Shown here: piece after piece, positions 36,430-46,894 of the stretch | Numbering within the stretch: position 1 is the first letter of the stretch | Layout of the letters: every line of letters begins with the position of its first letter | The notes under the pieces: generated by a model | Seen by the model: the letters and a program-made list of their open reading frames with translations, nothing else | What the model was told of the DNA's origin: nothing | Database searches by the model: none | Position numbers and translations under genes: made by a program | Source of the DNA: Carya illinoinensis | Taxonomy: Eukaryota; Streptophyta; Magnoliopsida; Fagales; Juglandaceae | Reading direction: 5' to 3' | Assembly (NCBI RefSeq): GCF_018687715.1 | Contig: NC_056757.1 | Span: 7,060,001 to 7,124,000 of the forward strand | Length of the DNA stretch: 64,000 nt

Positions 36430-37660
36430 CCACCTACAAAATCACCCCAAACTTCTTAGTTATGTGTTTAATATTTGTACTTTTTTAGAGATTGATTCAC
36501 AAGGCTCTGAACATATGTACTTCACCAACCCCCTAAGTCAAGATCCTCAACTAGACTCGACTGACGATGGTCAAAATGGAAACTCTCTTATGACTGTTGA
36601 TGACTCTCCACCCCTACCCCATAATGATCTTATCAGCTTTAGGAAATCAATCAGGGGTGCGAACTTCACCCTTGATGAAGACAAGTTAACTTGTCTTCAC
36701 ATAGCTTACTTGTAACTAGGATGCCGTCTAGGGAACAGACCAAAAATACTTACAACTTTGAGAAAAATTTTTTGAATACTTCCATCAATTTAAAGCAACC
36801 ACAAATGACCGAACCATAAAGTCTTTAATACATTGATGGTCAGCCATTCAAAAAGCGACAAAATAAATTTTGTGGAAAACTAGCCTAAGTTGAAGGGTTG
36901 AATCAAAGTGGCATGATTAAGCAAGATAATATAGAATATAGATACTTTTACTTGTTTTACACAATAATTAATTTTTTGGTGTATTGATTTAATATAAATT
37001 ATTTTGTTTATGTGCAAGTTTGACAAAGCCAAGATCATGTACCAATCATTAGATAAATGCCCATTCCAGTTTGAGCACTGCTAGCATCTGTTGAAGGGCC
37101 AACCTAAATGGATTTAGCGTTCCACAAATGAGGATACAAAGCGAAGGAAGATTATGTCCTTGTCCCCAACCCTGACTTGATGTTCGGGAGCCACGATAGA
37201 TTCAATTTTTTTATCTCGAGACGGATAATGTTCTGGATAATGACGACATCGAATTGGACCTACCAATGGGAAGGAAATCTATAAAAGGAAAATGAAAAGC
37301 CCAAGGCATGCAAGCAGAAGAGATTGTTGTGCTCAGGAAGCTGAAGTATACACTTCTAGAGGAGTCATATGCTCAGGAGAAAGAATTTTTTCGTCTCAAG
37401 GCCGAGAAGATAGAATATGATAAATAAAATCAATTTCGAGGACGAAAGACTGAGATTGGAGGTCGAGAAAATGGAATATAACAAAGAAAAAGAGTTAAAT
37501 AAAATCTATCAAAAGGATAAAAGATTGAGATTAGAGGCAGAGAAAATAGAGCTCGCCAATAAAGAAGTGGATCAGCGCATTATAATGATGGACATGAGTG
37601 TCATGCCAAGATTGTAGCAGTTATATTTCTAGGAACTATAGAGAGAAATCATGAAGAGAC
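36430..37660 (+). pseudogene. PIF/Harbinger ORF1 relic (Myb/trihelix-like)
   Basis: A broken plus-strand reading of the accessory ORF1 of plant Harbinger elements. It has an IDSQGSEH start-like segment (36487, with ATT where a Met is expected), SIRGANFTLDEDKL (the Myb-like start, about 36640), a middle region full of stops, and a C-terminal coiled part with repeated DERLRLEVEKMEYNKEKEL and RLRLEAEKIELANKE, then RIIMMDMSVMP. In active elements ORF1 helps transposase bind or enter the nucleus. It is convergent with the transposase relic to the right. Confidence 0.8.
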
Positions 37661-38044
37661 GCAATACTATAGCATAAATGGAATGATTAGGTTTTTCTGT
37701 AAAAAGTTTATTTATTTATTTTCTGTTTCAGATAATAACGGATGACAATATTATTGACACTAAGATAGTTTAATTTTTTTTGAATTGTGTAAATTGATAT
37801 TAATTTTTTTTGAATTGTGTAAATTGATATTAACTTTTTTTTTAATTGTGTAAATTGATATTTTGAGGCAAGAAAATTGGTCATTACAATTTGAGAAACT
37901 ATTACAAATTACCCCTAGATGATACATTTCATAATTTGCATCTTCTATTGGTGACACATGTCTAGGGAATGGAAATTTGATATAACTCAAATACAGTCAC
38001 TACTAACATGATGGGAATACCAATCGATTATGTTACATGTTTAT
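37661..38044. other. Spacer between the convergent Harbinger ORFs
   Basis: AT-rich. It contains a short direct repeat, 'tttttttgaattgtgtaaattgatatt', three times in a row (about 37775-37862, period about 42-44 bp). No coding signal. Confidence 0.6.
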
Positions 38045-39250
38045 TGTTGGGAATATAATAGCCATTAATGTTCAATTAGATTTGCTTGGAGCTGATGATG
38101 TGCCAAGCTGTCTCTAATATGATGATGACGTTGGATGAAGTTCATAAGCTCAGTTGTATGATTGCGTGATAGTTTTACGACTTCATCATCAAGTTGATCA
38201 TACTCAATATTCAGACCCTAACTGTCATCACACTCGTTTTCAATGATCATGTTATGTAGAATAACACATGCTTTCATTATATTTGTTAGCTCCTTGAATT
38301 TGAACTTTCAGGAATGTCCACGAATGATTTCAAATTATTGTTGAAGTATTCCGAATGCATGCTCGACATCTTTTCTTGTGAATTTTTGTGCTGCGGAAAA
38401 ATTTTTCTTCTTATTCCCTTGTGGTAATGAAATCTTTTTCACAAAAGTTGACCACTTGGGATAAATACCATTCGTAAAGTAATACCCCATAGTGTAATAA
38501 TTGTTATTGACTGGAGGAGCACGCCCTTGGACAAGTTTCATGAAAATAGAATATCTTTCTAGCACATTAATGTCGTTATGTAAACTAATTATTCCAAAAA
38601 ATGCATGTCATATCTAGAGATCATATGAAACAACTGCTTCTAAAATAATAATTGGTTCACGAATGTGATCGGAGTAGATATCTTTCTAGGCAGCTGGACA
38701 ATTTTTCCACTTCCAATGCATGCAGTCAACACTTCCCAGTATTTCTGGAAATCACCATTGTTCACCAATCGTAAGCAATCGAATAATATCATTAGCATTT
38801 GGAGACAGGAAATATTTGTTTGAAAAAATACTTACTATTGTCTTCATGATTTTTTTCGGCTCTTAATTGCAGTGCTTTCACCAATATGTAACCCGATAAG
38901 CCAACATTCTAAGTGCTGAGTTATTTTTTGCATAGAAGATAAACCGAATCTTCCTGCATTATCTCTTCTCACTCGTAAGATTCTACTTCATTTATAATAC
39001 AAAAAAATAGGGGACAACTCATCTAAAATCTCATTTGAAATAGATTCAAGGGATATACTAGATTTTCAGCGAAATAATCGTGAAATAGGTGCTCGTGCCC
39101 TTGAATATGATCATGCCGAATAAACTTATGGCCTTGGCGATTGCCATGATACCTCGATAACTGTCCATTGGCCTCGTCATTAAGAACAATATCTAACTCA
39201 TCTTCAGAGGATAAGTATGTGAGCAATTTGTGAAAGAATGTACGAGCCAT
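38045..39250 (-). pseudogene. PIF/Harbinger transposase relic (DDE_4 nuclease)
   Basis: Minus-strand fragments align in order with plant HARBI1-like transposases. The N-terminus has GHKFIRHDHIQGHEHLFHDY and FAENLVYPLNLFQMRF (39023-39250), then NAGRFGLSSMQKIT. The first catalytic Asp is in SVDCMHWKWKNCPA (near 38700-38730), the second in the HNDINVL block (near 38570), and the Glu in RKDVEHAFGILQQ (near 38340). In-frame stops and frameshifts lie between these blocks, so no active enzyme can be made. The C-terminal part continues to about 38045 (ACVILHNMIIENE). Confidence 0.88.
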
Positions 39251-40649
39251 TTGATGAAGAAAGTGAGAGATCAGAGGGGACTGTTGAATTTTGGTTATTT
39301 AGATCAAATGATATTTGAGTTTGTGAGAATGTGAATGCAAGCAGAAGACGTATTTATAAAGGAAAAAGTTACTGTTATATATAGGTAAAAAAATGTTACC
39401 GTTTGAAAGAAGACAAAAAGAAGTTGTGATGACCCGTTTTTGAGGGTATTTTCGCTGAAATGGTTGTTTTTATTTTAATTAATATATTAGTTATTTATTT
39501 TAATTTATTTGCATTTTTTTAAAATTTGTTTTTAATTTATTTGAGGTTGTGTTTTATTTCTTTTAGTTGTTTTGTGTTTTTTAATCTCTTTTTGGGCGGT
39601 TTAGTTTTGCTTCCCGGAATGAGGATTAGATCTCCTCTTTTCCCTACATCTCTTTTCTTTTTTTTTCTTTCTTTTTCTTTTTCCTTTTTCTTTTTTTTTT
39701 CTTCTTCTTTCCTTTTTCCCTTCTTTTTCTTTTTTTCTTCTTTTTCTTTTCTCTCTCCCGCGTTCGAACCCCCCCTCCCCCGATCGGCTCTCTCTCTCTT
39801 CCCTCTCCCTCACGGCCGAACACCTCTTCAGCCCAACCCAGTGCCGTCCGGCCACCGTTCGGCCCCCCACCGGTCCCATTCTCTTCCCCTCCCTCCGGTG
39901 CACCACCCCTCCGAAGGCCACCCCCAACCGGCCGGCCGTTTGGCCGGAAAAGCTCCAAGAAGGGCGCACGGATTTTGCTCCGATCCGCCGCCGTCGCTCC
40001 ACCTCCGGCCACCACTTCTTCACCACTTCATCACCGACTCCTTGCCGTCCTAACCCACCCATTTCCGGCCTCCAACGACCACCGGAACAGCTCCTACGAG
40101 CTTAGTTTCCGATTTGAGTTTTTTGGCCATTTTCCGGTGATTCTGCCGCCACCCACGGCCGTTCATCACTTGCAATAGCTTCACAACCATCCCTAGACTA
40201 TTCTCTATCAATTGCGTGTCCTAGTTTGTCCCCGTTCAAAAGTGGGTTTTTCACAACCCACGGCCACAGTGAATTTTCACTGTGACGTTGCTTTTCCGGC
40301 GCCGTTTGCAACGCCGCGTGTTTTCTAAAATTGCCATATAGCACTGTAAGTATTTTCCAAACCCTACTTTCAGATTTAAATATATATTACTCATTCAATT
40401 ATTTTTATCTGCTGGTTGGTTGATTCCGGACTGAGTCCGAGGAGTTCGGGGGTCGGATGGATTGAGGACGGAGTGCTTTGTTTGGTTGATTTGGTTGTGC
40501 CGTGAGGTGTGCGTTGCATTTTATTTGTGTGCGTTGCATATTGCATACATGTGCATTTTATTTTATTTGAGTAAATCATGTTTATCGGCGTTTTTGGCTG
40601 TTGGGTGCGTGCGTCTCACGAGCCCAAGCCGGGATGGGTTATTATCACG

Positions 40650-41230
40650 GTGGAGCTCCTCTGGTCACTCGGGAGCGGATAATACTGAGTGACATCCCCT
40701 GGGTTGTCGCAGGGCGACGACCGGATCGCACGATATGGTAACGATGTCGTGTCGACTCCGTGGTCCTTCTAGTGGCGGGGACTAGAGGATGGCCCAGCCC
40801 GGTACGCGCTGAGCGCGAGTCTGGGCATCTCTCGTGTAGGTGCCACATGCGCAGTCGTTACCTGCGGTGTGGTACGGAGCCATGTATACGGATGATCCCT
40901 AGGGGAGATCATGGTGTATGCGTAATCGGAACTCCTCTGGTCACTCGGGAGTGGTTAATACTGAGTGACGTCCCCTGAGTTGTCGCTGGGCGATGATGGG
41001 AGCGGAACTAGAGGATGGGTCTAGCCCAGTACGCGCTGAGCGCGAGTCTAGGCATCGCTCTATTCACCGACTCCGTGGCCCTTCGCTGGCCAGGGCTAGA
41101 GGATGGCCTGGCCCGGTACGCGCTGGGCGCGAGTCTGGGCATCGCTCGTTTAGGTGTCACACGCGTAGCCGTTCTCTGCGGTGTGGCACTGAGCCAGGGT
41201 GTGCGGATGATCCCTAGGGGAGATCATGGT
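40650..41230 (+). repeat. GC-rich modular repeats within the LTR
   Basis: The block '(c)tagaggatgg...gtacgcgctg(a/g)gcgcgagtct' occurs three times (about 40781, 41007 and 41095). The block ctcctctggtcactcggga occurs twice (about 40652 and 40930), and gatccctaggggagatcatgg occurs twice (about 40888 and 41208). The same order is kept in the other LTR (about 48116-48690). Confidence 0.85.
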
Positions 41231-41270
41231 GCATACGGAGCGGTTTGTTGTTATGGTTTTCGGTTATGGG

Positions 41271-41362
41271 CCATTTTCTGGGAAAATGGCGAGTTGTGAT
41301 TTTGAGGCATTTGATCCATTTTCTGGGAAAATGGGAGTTTGGGCCATTATCTGGTATAATGG
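41271..41362 (+). repeat. Three tandem short hairpins in the LTR
   Basis: Perfect inverted repeats at 41271-41289 and 41316-41334 (stem CCATTTT/AAAATGG, loop CTGGG) and at 41344-41362 (stem CCATTAT/ATAATGG, loop CTGGT). In the 3' LTR the first has lost about 9 bp, while the other two remain. Confidence 0.9.
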
Positions 41363-41881
41363 CGAGGTTTGGTTTTATGGTAATGTTTTTTTATGGGCCA
41401 TTTGGGTTTTTGGTGTGCGTGGTAAAAAATGTGTTTTGCGGGGCATGTGTTTTGGTTGTTCTTGCATTCATATTGTTTGGATTATATGTGTTTTTATCTG
41501 GTAGTGTTTGGGTTATACTTACCTGCGGAACCATTTTTGGTTTCGTAGCTTTTGGTGCAGAGTTCGAGGAGGAGGAGGAGGAGGCTGAGCCCGAGGATGC
41601 GGCTCCGCCGGGTTACTGATGCTGTGTTTTATATTTGTTTTAAATCTGTATTTGTGGTTTTTGTAATATTTTATTTATTTATGTTTTAAACAGCTTGTAT
41701 TACATTAAAAAAAAAAATTCTGGTACTTAGTTATTGACTTTCTTTCGCTGCGTTGTTCTTGTGCACTTTGTTGTCTTTGCACACACTTGGCACACGTCGT
41801 TAGGGTGGTGACCCGTGATGTCACCATCCAGACGTCTCGATTTCCCCGTGTCCGTGCGTGGGGATTTGGGGGCGTCACAGG

Positions 41882-41893
41882 TGGTATCAGAGC
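41882..41893 (+). other. Primer-binding site of the Tekay-like element
   Basis: tggtatcagagc, the exact plant tRNA-Met type site, two bases after the 5' LTR end. Confidence 0.95.
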
Positions 41894-42171
41894 TTGTTTG
41901 GCTCTGGGTAAAACCACATGTCCCGTAGGTAGTACCAGAATGCTTTTAAAGTTTGTGTTTTAAAATTTATGTTAAGTAAAGTTGTTATTTGATTTGTTTT
42001 ATTTGTTTATCTGTTTGGGCTTATTTGCTTGTTTTTATTTATTTAGTTATGTTTTGGCATGTTGGTTTCTTTTATCTCTTGCTGTGTAGTGTTGTTTTTG
42101 TTTTTGTTGGTTTGATGATGATTTTATTTGTTTTCTTAAAGGAGGGTCAAGAGTGGTGTTGTGACAGGAAA
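41894..42171 (+). other. Untranslated leader of the Tekay-like element
   Basis: T-rich leader between the primer site and the presumed gag ATG. A possible splice acceptor (ttcttaaag|gag) lies just before the ATG at 42172. No coding signal. Confidence 0.5.
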
Positions 42172-43294
42172 ATGGGGAGACCAGGGAGACCAAGGAAATC
42201 TACTCAGGAACCACAGGACAATACCTCCAGGGATGACTCCATAGTCGAAGCAATACGGCAGATGACGGAGTTTATGCAGCAGAACGTTAGGCCACAACAG
42301 ACAGGGCCTTGGCCACCACAAGGACCTTGGCCACAACAAGGGAGTCCTTGGCCACCACAATGAGGGCCTTGTCCACCACCAGGAGGGCCTTGTCCATATT
42401 AGGGAGGGCCTTAGATGTATCTAGGAGGGTCCAGTAGCATGGTGCAAGCCGGATGCACCTATGAGCGCTTGCTGGCGCATAGGACTCCACACTTCACTGG
42501 AAATGAGGATCCACTTCAGGCTGGAAAATGGATCAAAGATTTGGAGAAAACTTTTGAGGTGTGTGGGTGCACTGAGGCACAGCAAGTACTTTACGCCAGC
42601 TATCTCTTGCAAGGTAGCGTTTCAAGAAGGAGTTCAATGACCTCTTCTTTCCCGCAACGGTAAGGAAGCAAAAGGCAAGAGATTTCTCCAATCTGGTCCA
42701 AGGGGGTGCGACAGTGGAACTATATGCTCGGAGGTTCATAGAACTTGAGCGGTTTGCTCCTCACCTTGTCGCCACTGAGGAGATGCGAGCAGATCGTTTC
42801 CAGGAGGGGCTGCGTCATGACATACGCCGTATGGTGGTCAGCCATCGGATATTCACTTTTCAGGAGTTAGTGGATGTGGCCACCCTTATAGAGCGGGAAA
42901 ATAATCTGAGTATGGGCTCCCCTCCAGGGCAAAAGAGGCGGAGTTTTTCTGGTGAAGGAAGCAGCTCGGGTTCGCCTCAGAAGCTTGTTCAGCGGACCGG
43001 GACTCGACCGCAAGCATCCTCAAGTGTTCGCATGGGAGGACGTTGTACCTGTTTGCGGAGTTTGTAATAGAGCCCATGTGGGTGAGTGCTCTTCTGGTGG
43101 GGCTCGATGTTATAATTGTGGTCAGCAGGGTCACTTTTCCCGAGAATGTCCAAGAATGGTTCAAGGAAGCCGTGGAGGTAGGCGCGGTGGAAGAACCAAC
43201 CCGAGACAAGCAGTGCAAGCCCGGGTTTATGCTGTCACACCCGGAGAGGTGGATGATGAGGCACCAGCGACCCATGATGCTGGAGTAATCACAG
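42172..43294 (+). pseudogene. Tekay-like gag, broken
   Basis: Starts MGRPGRPRKSTQEP, then a Pro/Gln/Trp-rich repeat zone (PWPPQGPWPQQG) with stops at about 42361, 42400 and 42412. The core is readable as YERLLAHRTPHFTGNEDP...WIKDLEKTFEVCGC, then a deletion with a frame change near 42625, then ELYARRFIELERFAPHLV and EEMRADRFQEGLR. After another frame change near 43030 comes the zinc knuckle CYNCGQQGHFSREC (about 43110-43150). At least two frame breaks and several stops mean that no full gag can be made. Confidence 0.9.
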
Positions 43295-43391
43295 GTATGG
43301 ATTAATATAATTTTAAGTTGGATTTATTTCTTTCAGTGTTTTTGGTTTATTCTTTGCTTTTTGGATTTCATGGGTTGTGTGTTTGGTTCAG
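43295..43391 (+). other. Candidate intron between gag and protease
   Basis: 97 bp, bounded by ACAG|GTATGG and TTGGTTCAG|GAAGAG, very T-rich inside, with stops in all useful frames. The flanking codons would join as V-I-T-G-R-V-R-L, in keeping with the usual Gypsy sequence before the protease active site. It is inferred from splice-site fit only. Confidence 0.5.
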
Positions 43392-46300
43392 GAAGAGTTC
43401 GTTTGTATGAGTTTTATGCTTGTACCTTGTTTGATTCCGGTGCTTCACAATCGTTTGTGTCTTCCACGTTTGCACGGGGTGTGTGATTTGGTCACAGAAC
43501 CGTTACCGAAGGCTATGGTAGTGGCTCTACCCGATGGTGAGATGGTGTGGTGTTCCAAGGTTGCTATGGGATGCCCGTTAAATTTTGAGGGAAGGTTTTT
43601 GGATGCTGATTTGGTGGTGTTCAAGCTGTTGGGTTTTGATATCATCCTCGGGATGGATTGGCTATACCGATATTCTGCGAGTATTAATTGCAGAAGTCGG
43701 ATAATTAGCTTTCAGCTTCCAGATGGTGATTGTCTGGAATTTGCGGGGAGTAAATTAAAAGAAAAGCCGATGATCATATCGACGATTCAGGCAAAAAGAG
43801 AGATTGCATGGGGAGCGGATGCATTCTTGGTTCAGATGGTGTCCACGCCGTCTGAGAAGAAGTCTGTGGCAGCCATTCCAATTGTAGAAGAATTTCCCGA
43901 TGTATTTGTGGATGACTTGCCTGGACTACCCCCTGTACGGGAGATGGAGTTTGCTATAGACTTGGAACCTGGAGCGGCACCTGTGCATAAAGCTCCTTAT
44001 CGCATGGCACCGGCTGAATTGAAAGAGTTGAAGACTCAGTTGCAAGAGTTGGTAGAGAAGGGATTTATTCAGCCTAGTACGTCGCCGTGGGGTGCACCAG
44101 TTTTATTTGTTAAGAAGAAAGATGGAACCCTCCGTATGTGCATTGATTATCGGCAATTGAACAAGGTAACCATCGAAAATAAATATCTTCTCCCGCGGAT
44201 AGATGATTTATTTGACCAGCTTCAAGGAGCAGCCATGTTCTCTAAGATTGATCTGAGGTCGGGATACTACCAACTGAGAATCAGAGACCAGGATGTGCCT
44301 AAAACTGCTTTCAGGTCGAGGTATGGGCATTATGAATTTAAGGTGATGCCGTTTGGGTTAGCTAATGCCCCTGCAGCTTTCATGGATTTGATAAATCGAG
44401 TGTTTCGACCTTATCTGGATTCCTTTGTGGTAGTATTTATTGATGATATACTGATTTATTCCCGAGATGTCGAAGAGCATGTGTATCATCTTCGTCTGGT
44501 ACTTGGGAAATTGAGAGAACACCAACTGTACGCCAAGCTCAGTAAGTGTGAATTCTGGTTGGAAGAAGTTAAATTTCTTGGGCATGTAATTTCCTGAGAC
44601 GGAGTGGCTGTTGATCCCAGTAAGGTAGAAGCCATTTTGTCATGGCCGCGCCCGACTACAGTGCGCGAGATCCAGAGTTTCTTGGGGCTCGCCGGATACT
44701 ATCGAAGATTTGTAGAGGGTTTTGCTCACCTATCCGGACCTCTCATAGCCTTGACTCGGAAGAATACAGAATTTGTATGGTCAGATAAATATGAGAGAAG
44801 CTTCCAGGAATTAAAGAACAGGTTGACGACGGCACCAGTGTTAGCACTCCCAGAACCGCATAAGCCTTTCGTAGTTTTCAGCGATGCGTCTAAGTTTGGT
44901 TTGGGTTGTGTCCTTATGCAGGAAGGACGGGTTGTAGCCTATGCATCTCGTCAGCTTAAGGACCATGAGAAGAATTATCCGACGCACGATCTAGAATTGG
45001 CTGCGATTGTTTTTGCACTCAAGATCTGGCGGCATTTCTTGTATGGGGAAGCTTCCGAGGTATTTACTGATCACAAGAGCTTGAAGCACTTGTTTTCCCA
45101 GAAAAATCTGAATATGAGGCAAAGGCATTGGCTGGAGCTAATCAGCGACTATCAGTGTGAGATCAAGTACCACCCGGAGAAGGCTAATATAGTTGCTGAT
45201 GCTTTGAGCCGGAAGTCACATTTGGAAGATGAAGCCGAACCATCAGAAATGGATTCGTTGCTTTATGGGATGAGAAGGCTCCTTATAGAGAGTTCGCAGC
45301 AAGTGGAGATTTTATCTTTAGTTCTTGATATTCGGGTAACTGATTTTGAAGAATTGAAGACTTTCCAAAGGAAGGATCCGAAGCTGCTGATCATCAGAAA
45401 AAGAGTCAGAAAATCTCGAGGGCCGTTGCATTATAGCATGGATAATGATGGGATACTTCGGTTCCGAGATCGCAGAGTGGTCCCTAAAGACTCAGAATTC
45501 AAAGAGCGGATCATGGCAGAAGCTCATGCGGCCCCTTATTCAGTTCATCCCGGCAGTACAAAGATGTATCGGGACTTGAAGAAAAATTACTGGTGGGATG
45601 GAATGAAGAAGGACATTGCCTTATATGTTGAGAAATGCCACACATGCCGTCAGGTAAAGGCCGAGCATCAGAGACCTGCAGGTATGCTCCAACCCCTCCC
45701 AATTCCTGAGTGAAAATGGGATGACATCACGATGGACTTTGTTGTGGGTTTGCCGAGAACGCCTAGTGGGAAGAATTCTGTTTGGGTGATTGTGGACCGG
45801 TTAACGAAGAGTGCTCATTTTCTGCCTGTTAATAACACCGACTCTTTGGGTAAGTTAACCCGTTTGTATGTCAAAGAGGTAGTGCGGCTACACGGCATAC
45901 CAAAGAGTATAGTGTCGGACCGAGACCCGAGGTTCACGTCGCAGTTCTGGAAGAGTTTGCAGGCAGCTTTGGGCACTAAGTTGAAGTTCAGTACTGCTTA
46001 CCACCCGCAGACAGACGGCCAGTCAGAGCGCACCATATAGACCCTGGAAGACATGCTGCGAGCATGTGTCATGGAATTCCAAGGGAGTTGGGAAAATCAT
46101 TTGCCGCTCATCGAGTTTGCCTACAATAACAGCTTCCATGCGACCATTCAGATGGCTCCCTATGAAGCTCTTTATGGGAGAAAGTGTAGGTCGCCCTTGT
46201 GTTGGGATGAAGTTGGGGAGAGTAGGGTAATTGGACCCGAAATAATTCAAGAAATGCAAAGCCAAGTCCGGATCATCAGAGACAAAATGGCGGCAGCTCA

Positions 46301-46775
46301 GAGTCGCCAGAAAAGCTACGCTGACACCAGGAGGAGAGAGTTGTCTTTTGAAGTTGGTGATTGGGTTTACCTTAAAGTCTCTCCCATGATAGGTGTTAAG
46401 CGTTTTGGTAAGAAGAGGAAGTTGGATCCGAGGTACGTCGGCCCTTTTCAGATTCTGGAGAGAGTAGGGTTCGTCGCCTATAGAATTGCTTTGCCAGATT
46501 ATTTTGGGGAGGTTCATGACGTCTTCCACGTATCATCCCTGAAGAAGAGCTTTGGACAGCAAGAGCCACGCTTCGTCGACCCAGCGGGTATTCAGTTGCA
46601 ACCGGATCTCACTTATGAGGTTGTTTCGTCACAGATTTTGGATTGGAAGGAGCAACGGTTGAGGTCCAAGACGATACCGTTGGTTAAAGTGGCTTGGGGA
46701 GATCCGTTAGCACAAGACTTCTCTTGGGAACGAGCAGCGGACATGAGGGAGCAGTACCCGTACTTGTTTGAATGA
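43392..46775 (+). pseudogene. Tekay-like pol (PR-RT-RH-IN-chromodomain), broken
   Basis: Domains in order: protease with [13 protein letters not shown] (43430), then a one-base frame break near the CGGGG run at about 43475; reverse transcriptase ([33 protein letters not shown]; catalytic FIDD near 44438); RNase H ([32 protein letters not shown]); integrase (zinc-binding [15 protein letters not shown] and CHTCRQVK; catalytic Asp in [12 protein letters not shown] and in VSDRDPRF; Glu in QSERT); and a C-terminal module (KRKLDPRYVGPFQIL; IPLVKVAWGDP...WERAADMR) resembling a diverged chromodomain. Stops interrupt it at 44595-44597 (TGA), 45711-45713 (TGA) and 46038-46040 (TAG). At the last two sites, family comparison points to Trp and Gln codons changed by single transitions. 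The enzyme is therefore dead. Confidence 0.93.
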
Positions 46776-46881
46776 TGAAGGTATGTATTTTAATCTTGGT
46801 CTCAGTTGGTTTATGTGCGTTTATGTGGCTTGTTTAGGCTGGTGGTTGATCTTGCAAATTTCGAGGACGAAATTTATTTTT

Positions 46882-46894
46882 AAGGAGGGGAGGA
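46882..46894 (+). other. Polypurine tract of the Tekay-like element
   Basis: aaggaggggagga directly before the 3' LTR start at 46895. This is the expected plus-strand primer for reverse transcription. Confidence 0.9.

Larger units (their letters stand above)
39425..41879 (+). repeat. 5' LTR of the Tekay-like element
   Basis: 2455 bp. It is organised as an AT-rich start, a CT-rich tract (39650-39780), a C-rich segment (39780-40150), a GC-rich modular repeat zone (40640-41240), three small hairpins (41271-41362), and a GAG/GAC acidic-codon-like stretch (41563-41619) before the 3' end. Many spurious ORFs arise here on both strands. Confidence 0.95.

Noticed and set aside
39526..41504. Many medium ORFs on both strands (Ser/Pro-, Arg/Gly- or Lys-rich)
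   Set aside because: They lie in the Tekay-like LTR and recur at the same positions in the other LTR; they reflect CT-rich and GC-rich repeats.
44358..44585. Minus-strand ORF opposite the reverse-transcriptase domain
   Set aside because: It is an antisense shadow of pol.
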